From the NCBI GenBank assembly GCA_006384855.1, contig VCJN01000458.1:1-64000 (forward strand): a DNA stretch of 64,000 bases, read 5' to 3'. This document shows, in pieces, positions 45,484 through 56,219 of this stretch. Under the pieces are notes generated by a model, which was not told the origin of the DNA, ran no database searches, and was given only the letters and a program-made list of their open reading frames with translations. The translations under genes were made by a program, and so were the position numbers. How positions within the stretch are numbered: the first letter of the stretch is position 1; every line of letters starts with the position of its first letter. Source of the DNA: Tetraselmis striata. Its lineage: Eukaryota > Chlorophyta > Chlorodendrophyceae > Chlorodendrales > Chlorodendraceae.

Positions 45484-46128
45484 ATGTCACATGGTGCTGG
45501 GCCGAGCCAGCCTGCGACCCTCCACTGCGTCGGGTGTGCTCAACCCTATCCACGCGTAAATGACTTGCCGGCCCACATGACCTCCTCGCCGGCATGTCTA
45601 GCCGCCCGGCCGGCCGACGGATGTCCAGTTCGTGACGCAGATCGGCATTTGATGTCGGCGTGCCAGCGCTGCGGCCTGTGGTTCCACGCTTCCGGCCTTG
45701 GTCGGCACCTGCGTTCTTGTGCGGCGGGCGCGGCCGAGCCGGCTTCCGTCCTTCTCCCTCGCTCCGGGGGTGGGCTACATGCTGCGGCGGGTTTGGGCGA
45801 GATGCCCCCGGCTGCTCGCTGGTGTTTCGATCGTGGTGCCCGCGGCGGCGCCTCGCAACTTGATTTCTTTGAGTCGACCCTCCTGTCCTTCCGGTCTGCT
45901 ACTTGCGCTAATGGATGCCCTAAGTCCATGGTTGCCCTGGTCAAACCCCACCATGACGCCGCCCTTACCTACGCTCTCTCGTTCAAGGGCCGCGCGAGCC
46001 AATCTGAGGCTGCCCATGCTGCGTGGGGTGCCTACCTCTTGTTCTTCAGGTTGATATTGCGGCCCATAGCTGACTCTTCGCCAGGGTCTTTACCCCCCAA
46101 CCCGGTGGCGGACTACCGTGACAACTAA
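45484..46128 (+). pseudogene. LINE ORF, N-terminal zinc-finger part
   Basis: From the first ATG of the element. Two finger-like units are visible: HCVGCAQPYPRVNDLPAH with a following Cys (about residues 14-39), and CQRCGLWFHASGLGRHLRSC (about 60-79), both C-x2-C-x11/12-H-x-C. In RLE-type LINEs such fingers bind target DNA. A Cys/Ala-rich region follows, then KPHHDAALTYALSFKGR. The frame is lost at about 46,120, where the coding sequence continues in the next frame. Confidence 0.75.
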
Positions 46129-47247
46129 CCGTCTGTCGCATTGGGAGCGTGGTGACCTAGACACGTTGTTCGCCCTCGCGCGTACGCATGCATCTGTTCG
46201 GGCTACTCCTCATGATTACGTGGCTCCGACGTCGGCCATTTGTGGGGACCCACCGCCGGTTACCAAACGCCAAGCTGCTCGGGCCTCGGCTTTGGCCGCG
46301 GTGGGCGAGTACAGCCGCGCAGCTGCCGCCCTTCACTCAGTCCCGCTCGCGCCCACTGGCCCGCGGCTTCACGAAGAGCTCCTCCGCTTGCATCCCCAGA
46401 CCCCAGACCATGTTCCTTGCGCGCTCCCGGATCCGTTCTCGTTGGACCGCCTCACTTTCCCTGGAGCTTCGGTGGACGTTTGCGAGGTGTTGTCCAGCAG
46501 CCCCAATGGTTCTGCCCCATTCCTCGATGGCATCCGCTTTGAGGCTCTCCGTGCCCTCTGCTCGCGCTCCCACCTCCGTGGCATAGCCGAGGCCATCGCG
46601 AATGCCATCTGGTCCCTGCTGGCGTCGCCCATTTCCTTTCCTCTGCTACCTTGGTTCCCCTAGATAAGCTCACGCCGGCGGAGCGCAATGCGTTGGAACT
46701 AAGTGCCGGAGACATGAAGGGGTCCATTCGGCCCATTGGCATTGGCAGCGTGCTTGTCCGGTTCGCTATGCGCGTCCTCTTGCGCGCTCATGGCGAGCCC
46801 ATCGCCCAATGGCTTGCCGCCCGCGGCCAATTCGGTTTTGGCGTTAAGGGTGGAGTGGAACTAGTTCAATTCCTTGTGCGATCTCTCCTAGACTCGGATC
46901 CATCCCTCGTCTTGGTGCAGCTTGACGCCGAAAACGCGTTCAATTCCTTCTACCGCTCCGAAATGTTCCGCACACTGCTCGAGGACCGTGTTTGGCAGCC
47001 TCTATTGCGTTCGGCGACAATGCTTTATGGTCAAGAGTCCAATATGTACGTTTTCGACGGCTCCCAACCCGGTCCTTCTCTCCGGATTCCAAGCCGTCGA
47101 GGGACCCGCCAGGGTTGCGTCCTCGGCCTCATCATGTTCGCCGCCGTCGCTGCCCGAGTGTATGCTCGCATCGGCGCGGCTGCCCCCAGTCACTCAGTGT
47201 TGGCGGCTTTCTCAGACGACGTCAACCTTGTCGGCACTGGCGAATGA
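46118..47247 (+). pseudogene. LINE ORF, reverse transcriptase part
   Basis: Continues the LINE ORF first in one frame (46,118-46,663), then in another (46,651-47,247). Diagnostic RT motifs: IRPIGIGSVLVR, FGFGVKGGVELVQF, VQLDAENAFNSF (motif A with the first catalytic Asp), RRGTRQGCVLG (motif B) and FSDDVNLVG (motif C, where the FSDD Asp pair is catalytic). The downstream thumb region reads VSSSGIKVLGAPVG in a further frame near 47,400. The active-site residues are intact although the frame is not. Confidence 0.82.
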
Positions 47248-47639
47248 TGGACTTGCGCTTGCTACATGGGTGGCCCCGTCCGCTTTTGCCGCCGTTGGGT
47301 GAAGCGCCACCATTCGCAAACGATAGGCGTATTGTCAGCTTGGCTCTTCGTCCCCGTTCGGCGCCCTTCCTTGTGGGCATTTGTTGCATGGTGTTGCAGT
47401 CTCCTCATCCGGAATCAAGGTGCTTGGTGCCCCTGTAGGCTCGGCCATTTTCGCCAATTGTTGGCGAAAACGGAAAACGGAAAACGGAACTGTTGGACAA
47501 AACGGTCGAAAGATTTCGCCAATTCGGCTCCCGGCTTATCGGTTTGGCAGACCACTTCCACTCCCACACTGCTACTCGTTTGCGGCCGTCGTTTTGGCCA
47601 CCATCTCCGCTCCACGCCTCGGGGCTTGGGTCGATCCGA

Positions 47640-49371
47640 GGAGTATGGCGACACTATTACGTCTTTCCTCGAAGATGCCGACGCCGCCGCATTTTCAACG
47701 CTTGCCGGCATATGGGGATTTAGCCCCGACCTCTTGGATACGCCCTCCATGCGCACGCAGCTGTCCCTCCCGGTCCAATTTGGGGGCCTCGGCATCGGCG
47801 ATAATGTGGCTATAGCAGATGCCTCCCACATCGGCGCTGCCGCCCTCGTGGTTGGCCAAGCTGTGACTTTCCTCCGTGCTCAACACGCCACCCTGAGCGA
47901 CGCCGGGGCGTTTTTTTCCGACCCGTCCGGCGTATCCAACCCTCATAGCCTCTACCTTGTTGGGGTGTCCTCGATCCACCAGGCTTTGGCCACCCGAACG
48001 TTGGAGCTCGATGCCGGCGCCACCGCGTCGGCGCCGATGTGGGCTGTCGAGCTTCGCGCCGCTCATACCCGTGTCGTTGACGAGTGTGGAGACGCGGTGC
48101 TCGAAGATCTAGCGGGGCCGTTGGCCTCTGCCCTAAAGTTGCTCCCCTCCAAGCGCTCCCACGTTGCCCGTTCCGGCTGCTCGGCCGCCGGGGCTGAGCC
48201 GGCGTTTGCAATGCGCTCGGCGGCCGACCTCCAAGCTATCCCGCATTACTCGGACTTCCCCTTGCACTCCATGCAGGAAGTACATGAAACCCTGAGCCAC
48301 CGCATTCACACGGTCCGTTTCGCAAAGCTTGCAGCGCGTATGCCTACAAGCGGCCCTGACATCAACCGCTTCCGAGGCCGCCTCTTACGCGCTGCGACGG
48401 CGTTCCTGGTGACTGATTCTCCAAGTGAGGGTCGCCTTGGTGAAGTCCGTGAGCGTTCCCCTTAGTACTACGATTCCATGTTCCGTGTTGCCGCTTGCCA
48501 CCCATTTGGCCTTCCGGCGGCTCCTGTCCTCTCCCTTGGCGAGCCATGCTCTTGTGCTTCTTGCTCCTTCTCGGTACAAGGTATGCTTGCCCGTTTTGAG
48601 GATGCTGGCGTGGAGTTCACTCCTTCAACTTGGGCGGTCGCATACGCTGATCACGTGGCACGTTGCTCTGGGGGCGACTCCAATCACGCCGCACACGAGT
48701 GGGCGGCACATGGCCTTTCCGACATTTGCCACGACGTGAAGTCCGCGCTGGGCGTGGGTGTCCAGATCCTCACGGACCCGTCGGTGCTTGTTTCTCTCCC
48801 GAAGGGCAGCGACGGGCGGCATGCCGATGTTGGTCTTTTTGGGTATGGCGGTATCCGCGGAAACACGGTTGCTGTCGATACCACCATTGCCCCTATCCTC
48901 GGCGTATCAACATCGGATCCAACGACTGCTTTGCGGGCTGCAGAGCGCCACAAAATCCAGAAGTATAACGAGGGTGTCCGAAACGCTGCCGGCATGCTTC
49001 GCTTTGTTCCTTTCGCCGTTTCCGAGTTTGGCTCGCTGGCCCCGCACGCCGAGGCTTTCTTGGTGGAGCTCGCGAAAGCTAGCCACGCACACACTAGCCA
49101 AAAAATCGGCCAGCTCTTGTGTGCGTGGCGCCGCCGTTTCTCCTTGCTCATCAACATGGCACATGCAGACAACGTTCTTGGCGGGGTCGCGGCCGCGTGG
49201 CGCCGCCGTTTCTCCTTGCTCATCAACATGGCACATGCAGACAACGTTCTTGGCGGGGTCGCGGCCGCGCGTCCGGCACGTGATGGTGCTCATGCGCCTG
49301 CGTCGCGTCGCTCGTCGGCATGTGTTGCTATGACCCGGGTTATTGGCTGCAAGCGTCCTCGCCGCGCCTGA
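47640..49371 (+). pseudogene. LINE ORF, C-terminal part with putative restriction-like endonuclease
   Basis: One frame with a single stop near 48,463. It contains LPVQFGGLGIGD, then after the stop a Cys/His cluster (CSCASCSFSVQG, ARCSGGDSNHAAHEWAAH), then ADVGLFGYGGIRGNTVAVDT and, further on, ERHKIQKY. The D-x(n)-D-T-x(n)-K pattern in this place suggests the PD-(D/E)XK nuclease that nicks target DNA in RLE-type LINEs; I could not verify this by alignment. A 72-bp tandem duplication (AWRRRFSLLINMAHADNVLG twice) lies near the end. Confidence 0.65.
49125..49268. repeat. 72-bp in-frame tandem duplication in the LINE
   Basis: Two practically identical 72-bp units (49,125-49,196 and 49,197-49,268), each encoding 24 residues. 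The truncated copy at 12,370-12,450 has one unit, so the duplication is particular to this copy or its source. Confidence 0.9.
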
Positions 49372-49589
49372 TAGCCTACCCCGGGGCGGGGGTTCCTTTA
49401 GTTCCTGGCAGCTAAGTGACTTCGTGGTTCCCTTGGCTCCTTCTTGGTTCTTGGCTCCCTGTCTTGTCCTGCTGCTGCTCGACCTTGGTTTCAGGCTTAT
49501 GTCTCTCTTTTGCTGGCAACCTTTCATAGTTGCTGTTAGTTCTGTTTGTAGTGCGCTTTTGTGAAAGCCCTGATGTAATTTATGCAAAC

Positions 49590-49602
49590 ATTCACCATGC
49601 GG
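49590..49602. repeat. Right target-site duplication of the LINE
   Basis: ATTCACCATGCGG, exact match to 45,399-45,411. Confidence 0.85.
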
Positions 49603-52510
49603 AAGGTAGGTCATTGGACGCATGCCGTCAAGGGTTGTGGACTCTCCCTAGGCCTATATTCCCCGTGCCCATGTACGCGCTCATAAATCACGGGCTAATC
49701 ACGGGCTAATAATGTCAATTGTGATTGTAATCCTTGCGCATGCGTATGGATGAGAGACGACTTCTCGCGCCCTCTTGGCCGCGGGATGGAGCTCATCTAT
49801 CATGGCGTTCTGCTGCATATGCTCACTTGTTGCACGCTATGGTGAGCCGAACGACATCGCGTGAATGGCGTGCACGGCAATGCCTGAATTGTCGGTGAGC
49901 ACCAAAACATACAACAAATAACACATGGCGCATGTATGCATTGCATAAAATGACGAGCGTGTACCACGTATGGGTAGTATGTATGCGCACGTACATACTT
50001 CTCACTGTCGCCATAATTCTCACTGTCGCCACACCACCGAGTACCGGTGAACGAGTAATAAGACGACGTGCGTGGGGTAACGTTCTATATAGCTCATGCT
50101 CGTGGCCATGCACATCCTCGGAAATCGGAAAATCAACGGTTTCGTATGACGACGATTTTTTGTAAAAGTGTTTCACGGCCAAATTCGCCCATGAAAGCTC
50201 ACCTCAACCTCTGCCCGCCCAAATCGCTCGAAAAAGATAGATTTTTCGGCAAGTGGTCGCTTCTTGCAACGTAGCTATCACGTTTAGACCGAGTCTCGAG
50301 AGGTTGTGTCCACGGAACCTTGCAACACTAGAGATATTCCGTTGTTGGCACGATACATATCGTCGCATCGTGTACATAGTACATGAATACATGATTGCAC
50401 CACGCCCCTTTCACGTACATGGATACATGATTGCACCACGCCCCACGTCGCCGATTCACCATATCCCCTTACTACCGATGAGACAATCTCCATCGTCTGG
50501 GGACACAAGACACATGTTGTGGTGTGCAGTGGTGGTGCGGAGACGAGCGACGGCAATGTTTCTTCAGAATAACATACAAGTTGCCACCACCCACTGCTAC
50601 AAATATTATTGGCATCGTCGGCACTACTGGCCGTGTGGCCAGGCCGACCTCTAGCATCAGCACGTCCGCTGCAAAGTGCGTCACCGTGGAGTCGGAGTCA
50701 AACACAAGGCAACATGTCCTTCAGCCTTGTTGCTGTACGACAATGCACACATAATACATGCCCATCGTTGTCAATACATCATGTATTTGACAAGACAGGG
50801 CAGACATGATTATATATAATATACACAGCAAGCGCCGAGGTAATGAATGATGAGATAGTGAGATACGGATATTCGTGCTCGTGTCACGCGCGCATTCGCA
50901 CGAGTACCCGTTGTACCCGTAGAATGATACACCACCAGAGAGTACTAAGGTACCCGTAACGTATTATGCTAAACGTAGTGTAAGACATATTAAACAAAAT
51001 CATGCCTGTCACACTACACATCTCCCTTCTTGCGCGCATTGACAACATGGCGCAAGTAGTAGTAGTTGGTTGTTAGCAAGTTGTTAGTAGTTGGAATCCT
51101 AGCCGGACATTTATTTAACCGCATGCTGCATCAACTCATCTTACTCAGCAAATTGAATCCACATCGGCGTATCCATAAAACTCGGCAAAGCGACGGCCCG
51201 TTTTACATCAAACATACTGATGACGACGCCACACAGGTGCAATCGTATGATCTTTAAAGTGCACCAAACATTGTAATTGAGATCCTTCGCATCAAGTGAC
51301 GAGGACTCGCGTGCCAACTTCGATAGCGGATATTTTCTCAATTTCAAATTTTCGACTGTCAGGGTTATCCCCGGAATCTGTGACAATTGCCACAATCGGT
51401 CGAATAGATAGTTACAATCGGACAAGGCCGCAAACTACTCATGAAAAAACATGATGCAACTGCAGTCCCGGAAATAGATGTAACCTACAATTGCCATTTT
51501 TCAATAATCGAAAAAGGACACAACTGTTCATCCATAAATTTGTGGCCTCTTGGCCGGTGATTTTCAACAAGCGAGTTACGATACTCACCTTATCTCTGAC
51601 ATTGAAAACGGAAACAACCCTCTGAAGTTTTTCCGCAGGACGACAAGTCGATTCATCCGTAAGCGGGCGTTCATATATCGTGAGAGGCAAGTCGTACGGG
51701 GTACGACAACTACCCGCTGACCACATTATCGCCCCGGTCAACATTACGGTAGGAAATCCGTACGAGAGGACTCGTACCAGGAATGCAGGTTTTCCGATAG
51801 GAGAAATCTCTTACTATAACAGTTTTACAAGAACTCGGCTGTACTTGACACACAGTACCTCCACTGCCGCCCTAGCAGCTAGCATTCCCACGATGCCATC
51901 ACTGCACCACTCAGCCCACAAACGCGCAAGAGCGGCAGAACACCGGCACCCGTATCGTGTACAGCCGCAGATTCGACTACCACGGACATGCCCGAATGCC
52001 ACAGATTTGTCTATTCCCCGTTTACCGTCGCCGCTCGGGTGCTTGGGCATCGCGCACCTCGTGCCTCCGCTCGCAGCGCCGGTCAGCATACCACGGAGGA
52101 TGAACGTCGCAAACCTGACCGGCGCGGCGGGTGTAGCCGTATAGGCGACCGAACGCCCGAGCGGTGACGGAATATATAGGTGCAATGTACTGAAACCACG
52201 GTGTTATACTTTTCGAAGTTGTGAATTGCATGCCCATGACAGTGAGCCCCCGAGTGTTAGAGCGCGTGCTAGTTCACTACACAGTGCGCACTCTCTGCAG
52301 TTTGGGCATAGGCCATGGACGGTTAGCCACCGCTTCAGTTGCATTGGCCACAAGGACACACTTCAAACTTTCCCCCGCCTACCGGTACCGGTACATAGCG
52401 ACGCTCGCATGATGAGCACCGGACGATAGAATCACCGGTATTGTACAAAACCCCCCGTCGTGAATTGCGATCACGACTCGTGATCGCAAACAACCACATG
52501 GCTAAAGTAC
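49603..52510. other. Long region without a recognised gene
   Basis: No domain-bearing frame. A 25-bp unit, ACATGATTGCACCACGCCCC, is present twice near 50,388-50,441. AT-rich in places. Nothing else distinctive. Confidence 0.5.
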
Positions 52511-52670
52511 AGTGTGCCCGGACACGATCCGTAGTCACCGGCGGTCACAAGCTCCTCCACTGAGTTTGCCACTAGCCGCACGTAGCCAGTCCCCCCCCCC
52601 CCCCCCCCGCCGCGCGCGCATCCGATCATGCCACACGGACACGGACAACTCCGTGCCCTCAGCAAAGGAC

Positions 52671-53326
52671 ATGGACGAGAAGGGGGATGTGCTGTCACAG
52701 GACGAGTTGGGGCCGCACGACGCGAACGACGATATCCATCTAGACCCGGCGCGGAACACTCCCACCGGCGGCGCGGACAACCCGCCCGCCGCCTCGCAAC
52801 CCACAGCTCACACGCTCGATTGTGCGGCCGCTGGCCGCAGCAACCCCGACCCCTTGCCTTCTAACAAAGTCATGGCGAACGAAGAGGACAAACTTCAGGC
52901 CGGCAAGGCAGCAGCAGTCCCGCAGGACTCGGCAGTCCGACCCAGCACGCCGGTTGATCCGGCCTCCCTCACCCCCGCCGGTCCGTACGGACGCATGCAC
53001 TGGCAAAAGGGCCCCCGTCCGCCGCCGCATCACAAATCGCATAGCCCACATGCCTCGGCAAATGCAAAGTCAAAACCACAAGCCCACACCCAATCGCCAG
53101 AGCTGCCCAACGGGCGTTGGCTGCGGCGTCGACTTACGATCCCGGGTCCACCGGTGCTAGTGACGACGGCGTTGCGGCAGCGACGGCCAAATTTCCAACC
53201 GCCCACACGGCAACATTCCGATCCGGCGACGCCCCACTACAGGTGCACGGGCCAGCGGACCCCAAGGGGTCCTCTGGCCGGCCGGCTATAGCCAAACCAC
53301 CCCGCGCAAATTCGACGGCCGCTTGA
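52671..53326 (+). pseudogene. Unrecognised low-complexity ORF region
   Basis: From an ATG at 52,671 an open frame encodes a hydrophilic, Pro/Ala/Asp-rich, probably disordered protein (MDEKGDVLSQDELGPHDAND at the start), ending at 53,291; a second frame continues in similar composition to 53,326. No known domain. It could be the disordered first ORF of a mobile element, a fragment of a host gene, or a chance frame in GC-rich sequence. A C-run precedes it at 52,590-52,608. Confidence 0.25.
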
Positions 53327-53329
53327 CTT

Positions 53330-56015
53330 TCCGTTGCTGCCGGCAGCGCCGCTTTTGTGCAACTCGCCGCAAGCGGCTCTCTCTCCCCACCAACCCACAG
53401 TCCCACGCGGTGATGTCACGTCTACGGTGGACGCGCTACGCACGGACGCCAAAGGCAAAGTGTACGCTCACCCCGCTCTGCTCCCACGCCGCAATCTCCC
53501 CAAGGGGCCGAGGTCCCCTATGGCCCCTCATGGCCGTCGTGGCATCATGCGGCCCCTCCCCCACAGGGGGGCTTCCACCACGCAAACCGCCTACCAACCT
53601 TTCCGCGTAGGGGCCCGCTAGGCGCAGCCCAATAGCATAATATGGGAGCGCATTGATGGCCAGCCCTACCACATACCCTGGACGATGCCCTAGCAAGTGG
53701 CCTTATGTACCCACTCATTGTACCCCTGCGCAGTACGGGCTGAAGCCCGGCTCTACCAAGGGTGCATTGAATGCTGACGGCAGCCGTTGGTGGGCTGGTT
53801 TTGGAGCAAGCCTTAATTGCAGTATTGGCCGTTTTGCGGGAACTGCTCACTTACTTGCATGCCGATGGCGGGGAGAGCGCGCCTTTGTGAGTGTGCTTTA
53901 CGATGGTAGAGCTAACTCTTGGCATGCAGCCATACACATAGAACGCATAAACGTGCGATATACAAATAGTGCCCTCGTGACATTGGGTTATCAAATTTAT
54001 TACTGACCATGGACAATGACACGCACACGTATGGCTTTTACGAGAGCACACCAAACGCCACTAAGGGCTGTCCCCACGCATGATGTCATGTTCGCGTATG
54101 ACGCATTGAAGGGCGCGGCCGGAAACGAAGGTGAGGGCTCATAATGGGTCAATCTACAATTGATGCTTGACAAGGGGGGCAAGACTTTCGTGGGCAGGTG
54201 TAATTGAAGTCATCCCGTACGTAATATGTGTACGTGTGCGTTGGAGTATAATCCTTAGCACATAAATGATATATCGTTGTATGTGTATATATTGCCGATA
54301 ACTGGAACACTCTTGAATGGGAACGCGAGCACATCATGCCAGGGTATTTGAGTTATGAACGCGGGTGCAGCGAAGTAAATATGATGAATGTGAAGAATGA
54401 TGAAAGTCGCGGTTAGCAAACGCGACCAACACATACATCAGCAGTATTTTACATTAATATTACCAATACAGAAAACATTACCACGCAAGTGAACGGACGT
54501 GTGCCGGAGAGATCTGGATTTGAAAAGTTCATATATTTGAAAAACTCGAATACGAGGAATGTTAGCGCGGGTAACTCGACATCGCAGGGATCTGAATTGA
54601 AGTAATCCTGATACTGATCATCGCATACGCGGTTGAATCAGACGCACTTTTGCCGTGCTCTTGCATCCAAGTACGTAGAATGACGCACCTTATCCTCGTC
54701 AGCCATCTCATGGTGTGGCATGTGGCATTCTCACCGCATATTGAGTCCTGCTATTACGAGTATACAGGCTGGCGCGACCGCGCGGTGACTTTGTGTACTA
54801 GTGGCGGCGCACGTGTTCATTTCATCCGTAATACAAGTAATCTTCAAGCATTTCTGGGAATTTAGTATCATAAAATTGAATAATGCTTATCTGGACGGTT
54901 ATCGAATGACTCATATATGGTACGTTCGTAATAATTTCAAATATGCGGGATTCTATCGGGATGGGGTCGGATCATCCAAAGGTGATGATTCGATTATGGT
55001 CCAGTTGGGTAATTTTCAGCATTTTGCAATTCTACGGATTTACATGAATTATAGGGGTTTCATATTCTCATAATCGGATTATGCCAACGTGTTTTTCAAA
55101 AGTCTGGTACCTGCTGACTCAAATATGGTACGTCCATGTCATTTCGAAATCCAACGAACACTCTTATCCGATGTGGTCGGATGCTCCAAGACCTTCCAGA
55201 ACATCGCGCCGCGCCTTGCAGCACGTGGCCGGAGAGTGGGAGGCTGCAGACATGCAGGTGCAGCTCTGGATTTAGTAGATAACGCCAATTCCTGTCGCTC
55301 GATACCTTCTGGTACGTATATGGCCGCCATTCCCGCGCCCAACGACGATGATTACCCGCTGATTGATGTGTCCGTGGCAAGCAACAGTCCGAAGAGAGCC
55401 GGGCAGACAGGTGCGCCATATCGCACTGCCGCAGCCACGACCGGCTCCGAGGCCGCGAGGAGTGCCAGCTGCTGCTACATGGTCGGCTTGTGCATGGTCG
55501 GCGAAGGTGACTGAGCCGCTGCACCCACTGGCAGCTGCGGGTCGGGCTTGCGGCTGCCTCCGCTGACAGGTTCCTAGCTGTGCTGCGCTGAATTTTTCCG
55601 ACACACGCCAGTTCAGCTCGTCGGGTTGGGCTCGGGGCGGGCAGACAACGCACGGCTCGGCGAAGCGAAAGAGCACACCCCTCCCATTCACCCCCCTTCA
55701 TCCATTACAGCGGTACCCCTCACCTGTAGGGGAGAACAACCTGCGGGGATGGTTACTCGAGCCAGTAAATGCCGGCGTCGCGTTGGCGGCCTGGTGGCGT
55801 GCCCTTCGAGGTCTCGAGGTACGCGTTCCGGTCGCGCGCGCTGTGGCTGTTCGATACACGACGTTCGGCATATCGACCAGTGGACTCCCAAGAAAACAAT
55901 GTGGGCGGGCGGGGCGGTGGTTGTTAAACGCGGCACAGCGAAAATCTAACGATAACAACGGCCGTCTTCATTTCTATGCGGCCACGGCTTTCGTGTTTGC
56001 AAGGAGCCGTTATCG
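53330..56015. other. Long region without a recognised gene
   Basis: Short frames without domains. 54,180-55,080 is markedly AT-rich. The end of this region should hold the promoter of the WD40-RRM gene, but no clear core promoter element was identified. Confidence 0.5.
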
Positions 56016-56219
56016 ATGCCGGGGGCGGGGGAGGCGGCGAGGGTCGCCTGTATTTGGCGTTTGTTAGGGCCGGAGGGCATTTCCTTTCTTATTGGCTGGT
56101 CCGAGAGTTCTGATCGCGCCACCCCACTACTGTTGTTATCAGGCCCGCCGCATGTATTTGCCGAGGCACACATCGAAAGGTCTCTGCGAGCCGTCGAGGG
56201 GAAAGTGATCGATATGACA

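Larger units (their letters stand above)
45412..49589 (+). mobile_element. Near-full-length LINE with zinc fingers, RT and RLE-like endonuclease
   Basis: A 4.2-kb non-LTR retrotransposon bounded by a perfect 13-bp target-site duplication. It has a short 5' UTR (ATG at 45,484), one ORF of roughly 1,290 codons, and a 3' UTR of about 220 bp shared with copies at 5,539-5,692 and 11,739-12,830. Order: N-terminal CCHC-type zinc fingers, reverse transcriptase, C-terminal Cys/His-rich motif and a PD-(D/E)XK-like region. RT followed by a C-terminal restriction-like endonuclease is the order of R2/NeSL/CRE-type LINEs. The ORF changes frame near 46,120, 46,655, 47,245, 47,390 and 47,645, and has a stop near 48,463, so this copy is dead although its ends are intact. 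Confidence 0.88.

Noticed and set aside
45484-49371. An intact, active LINE
   Set aside because: Ends and catalytic motifs are preserved, but the ORF changes frame several times and has a stop.
55096-55701. A 201-codon minus-strand frame
   Set aside because: No plausible ATG-started domain; Arg/Ser/Cys-rich composition typical of a shadow frame.
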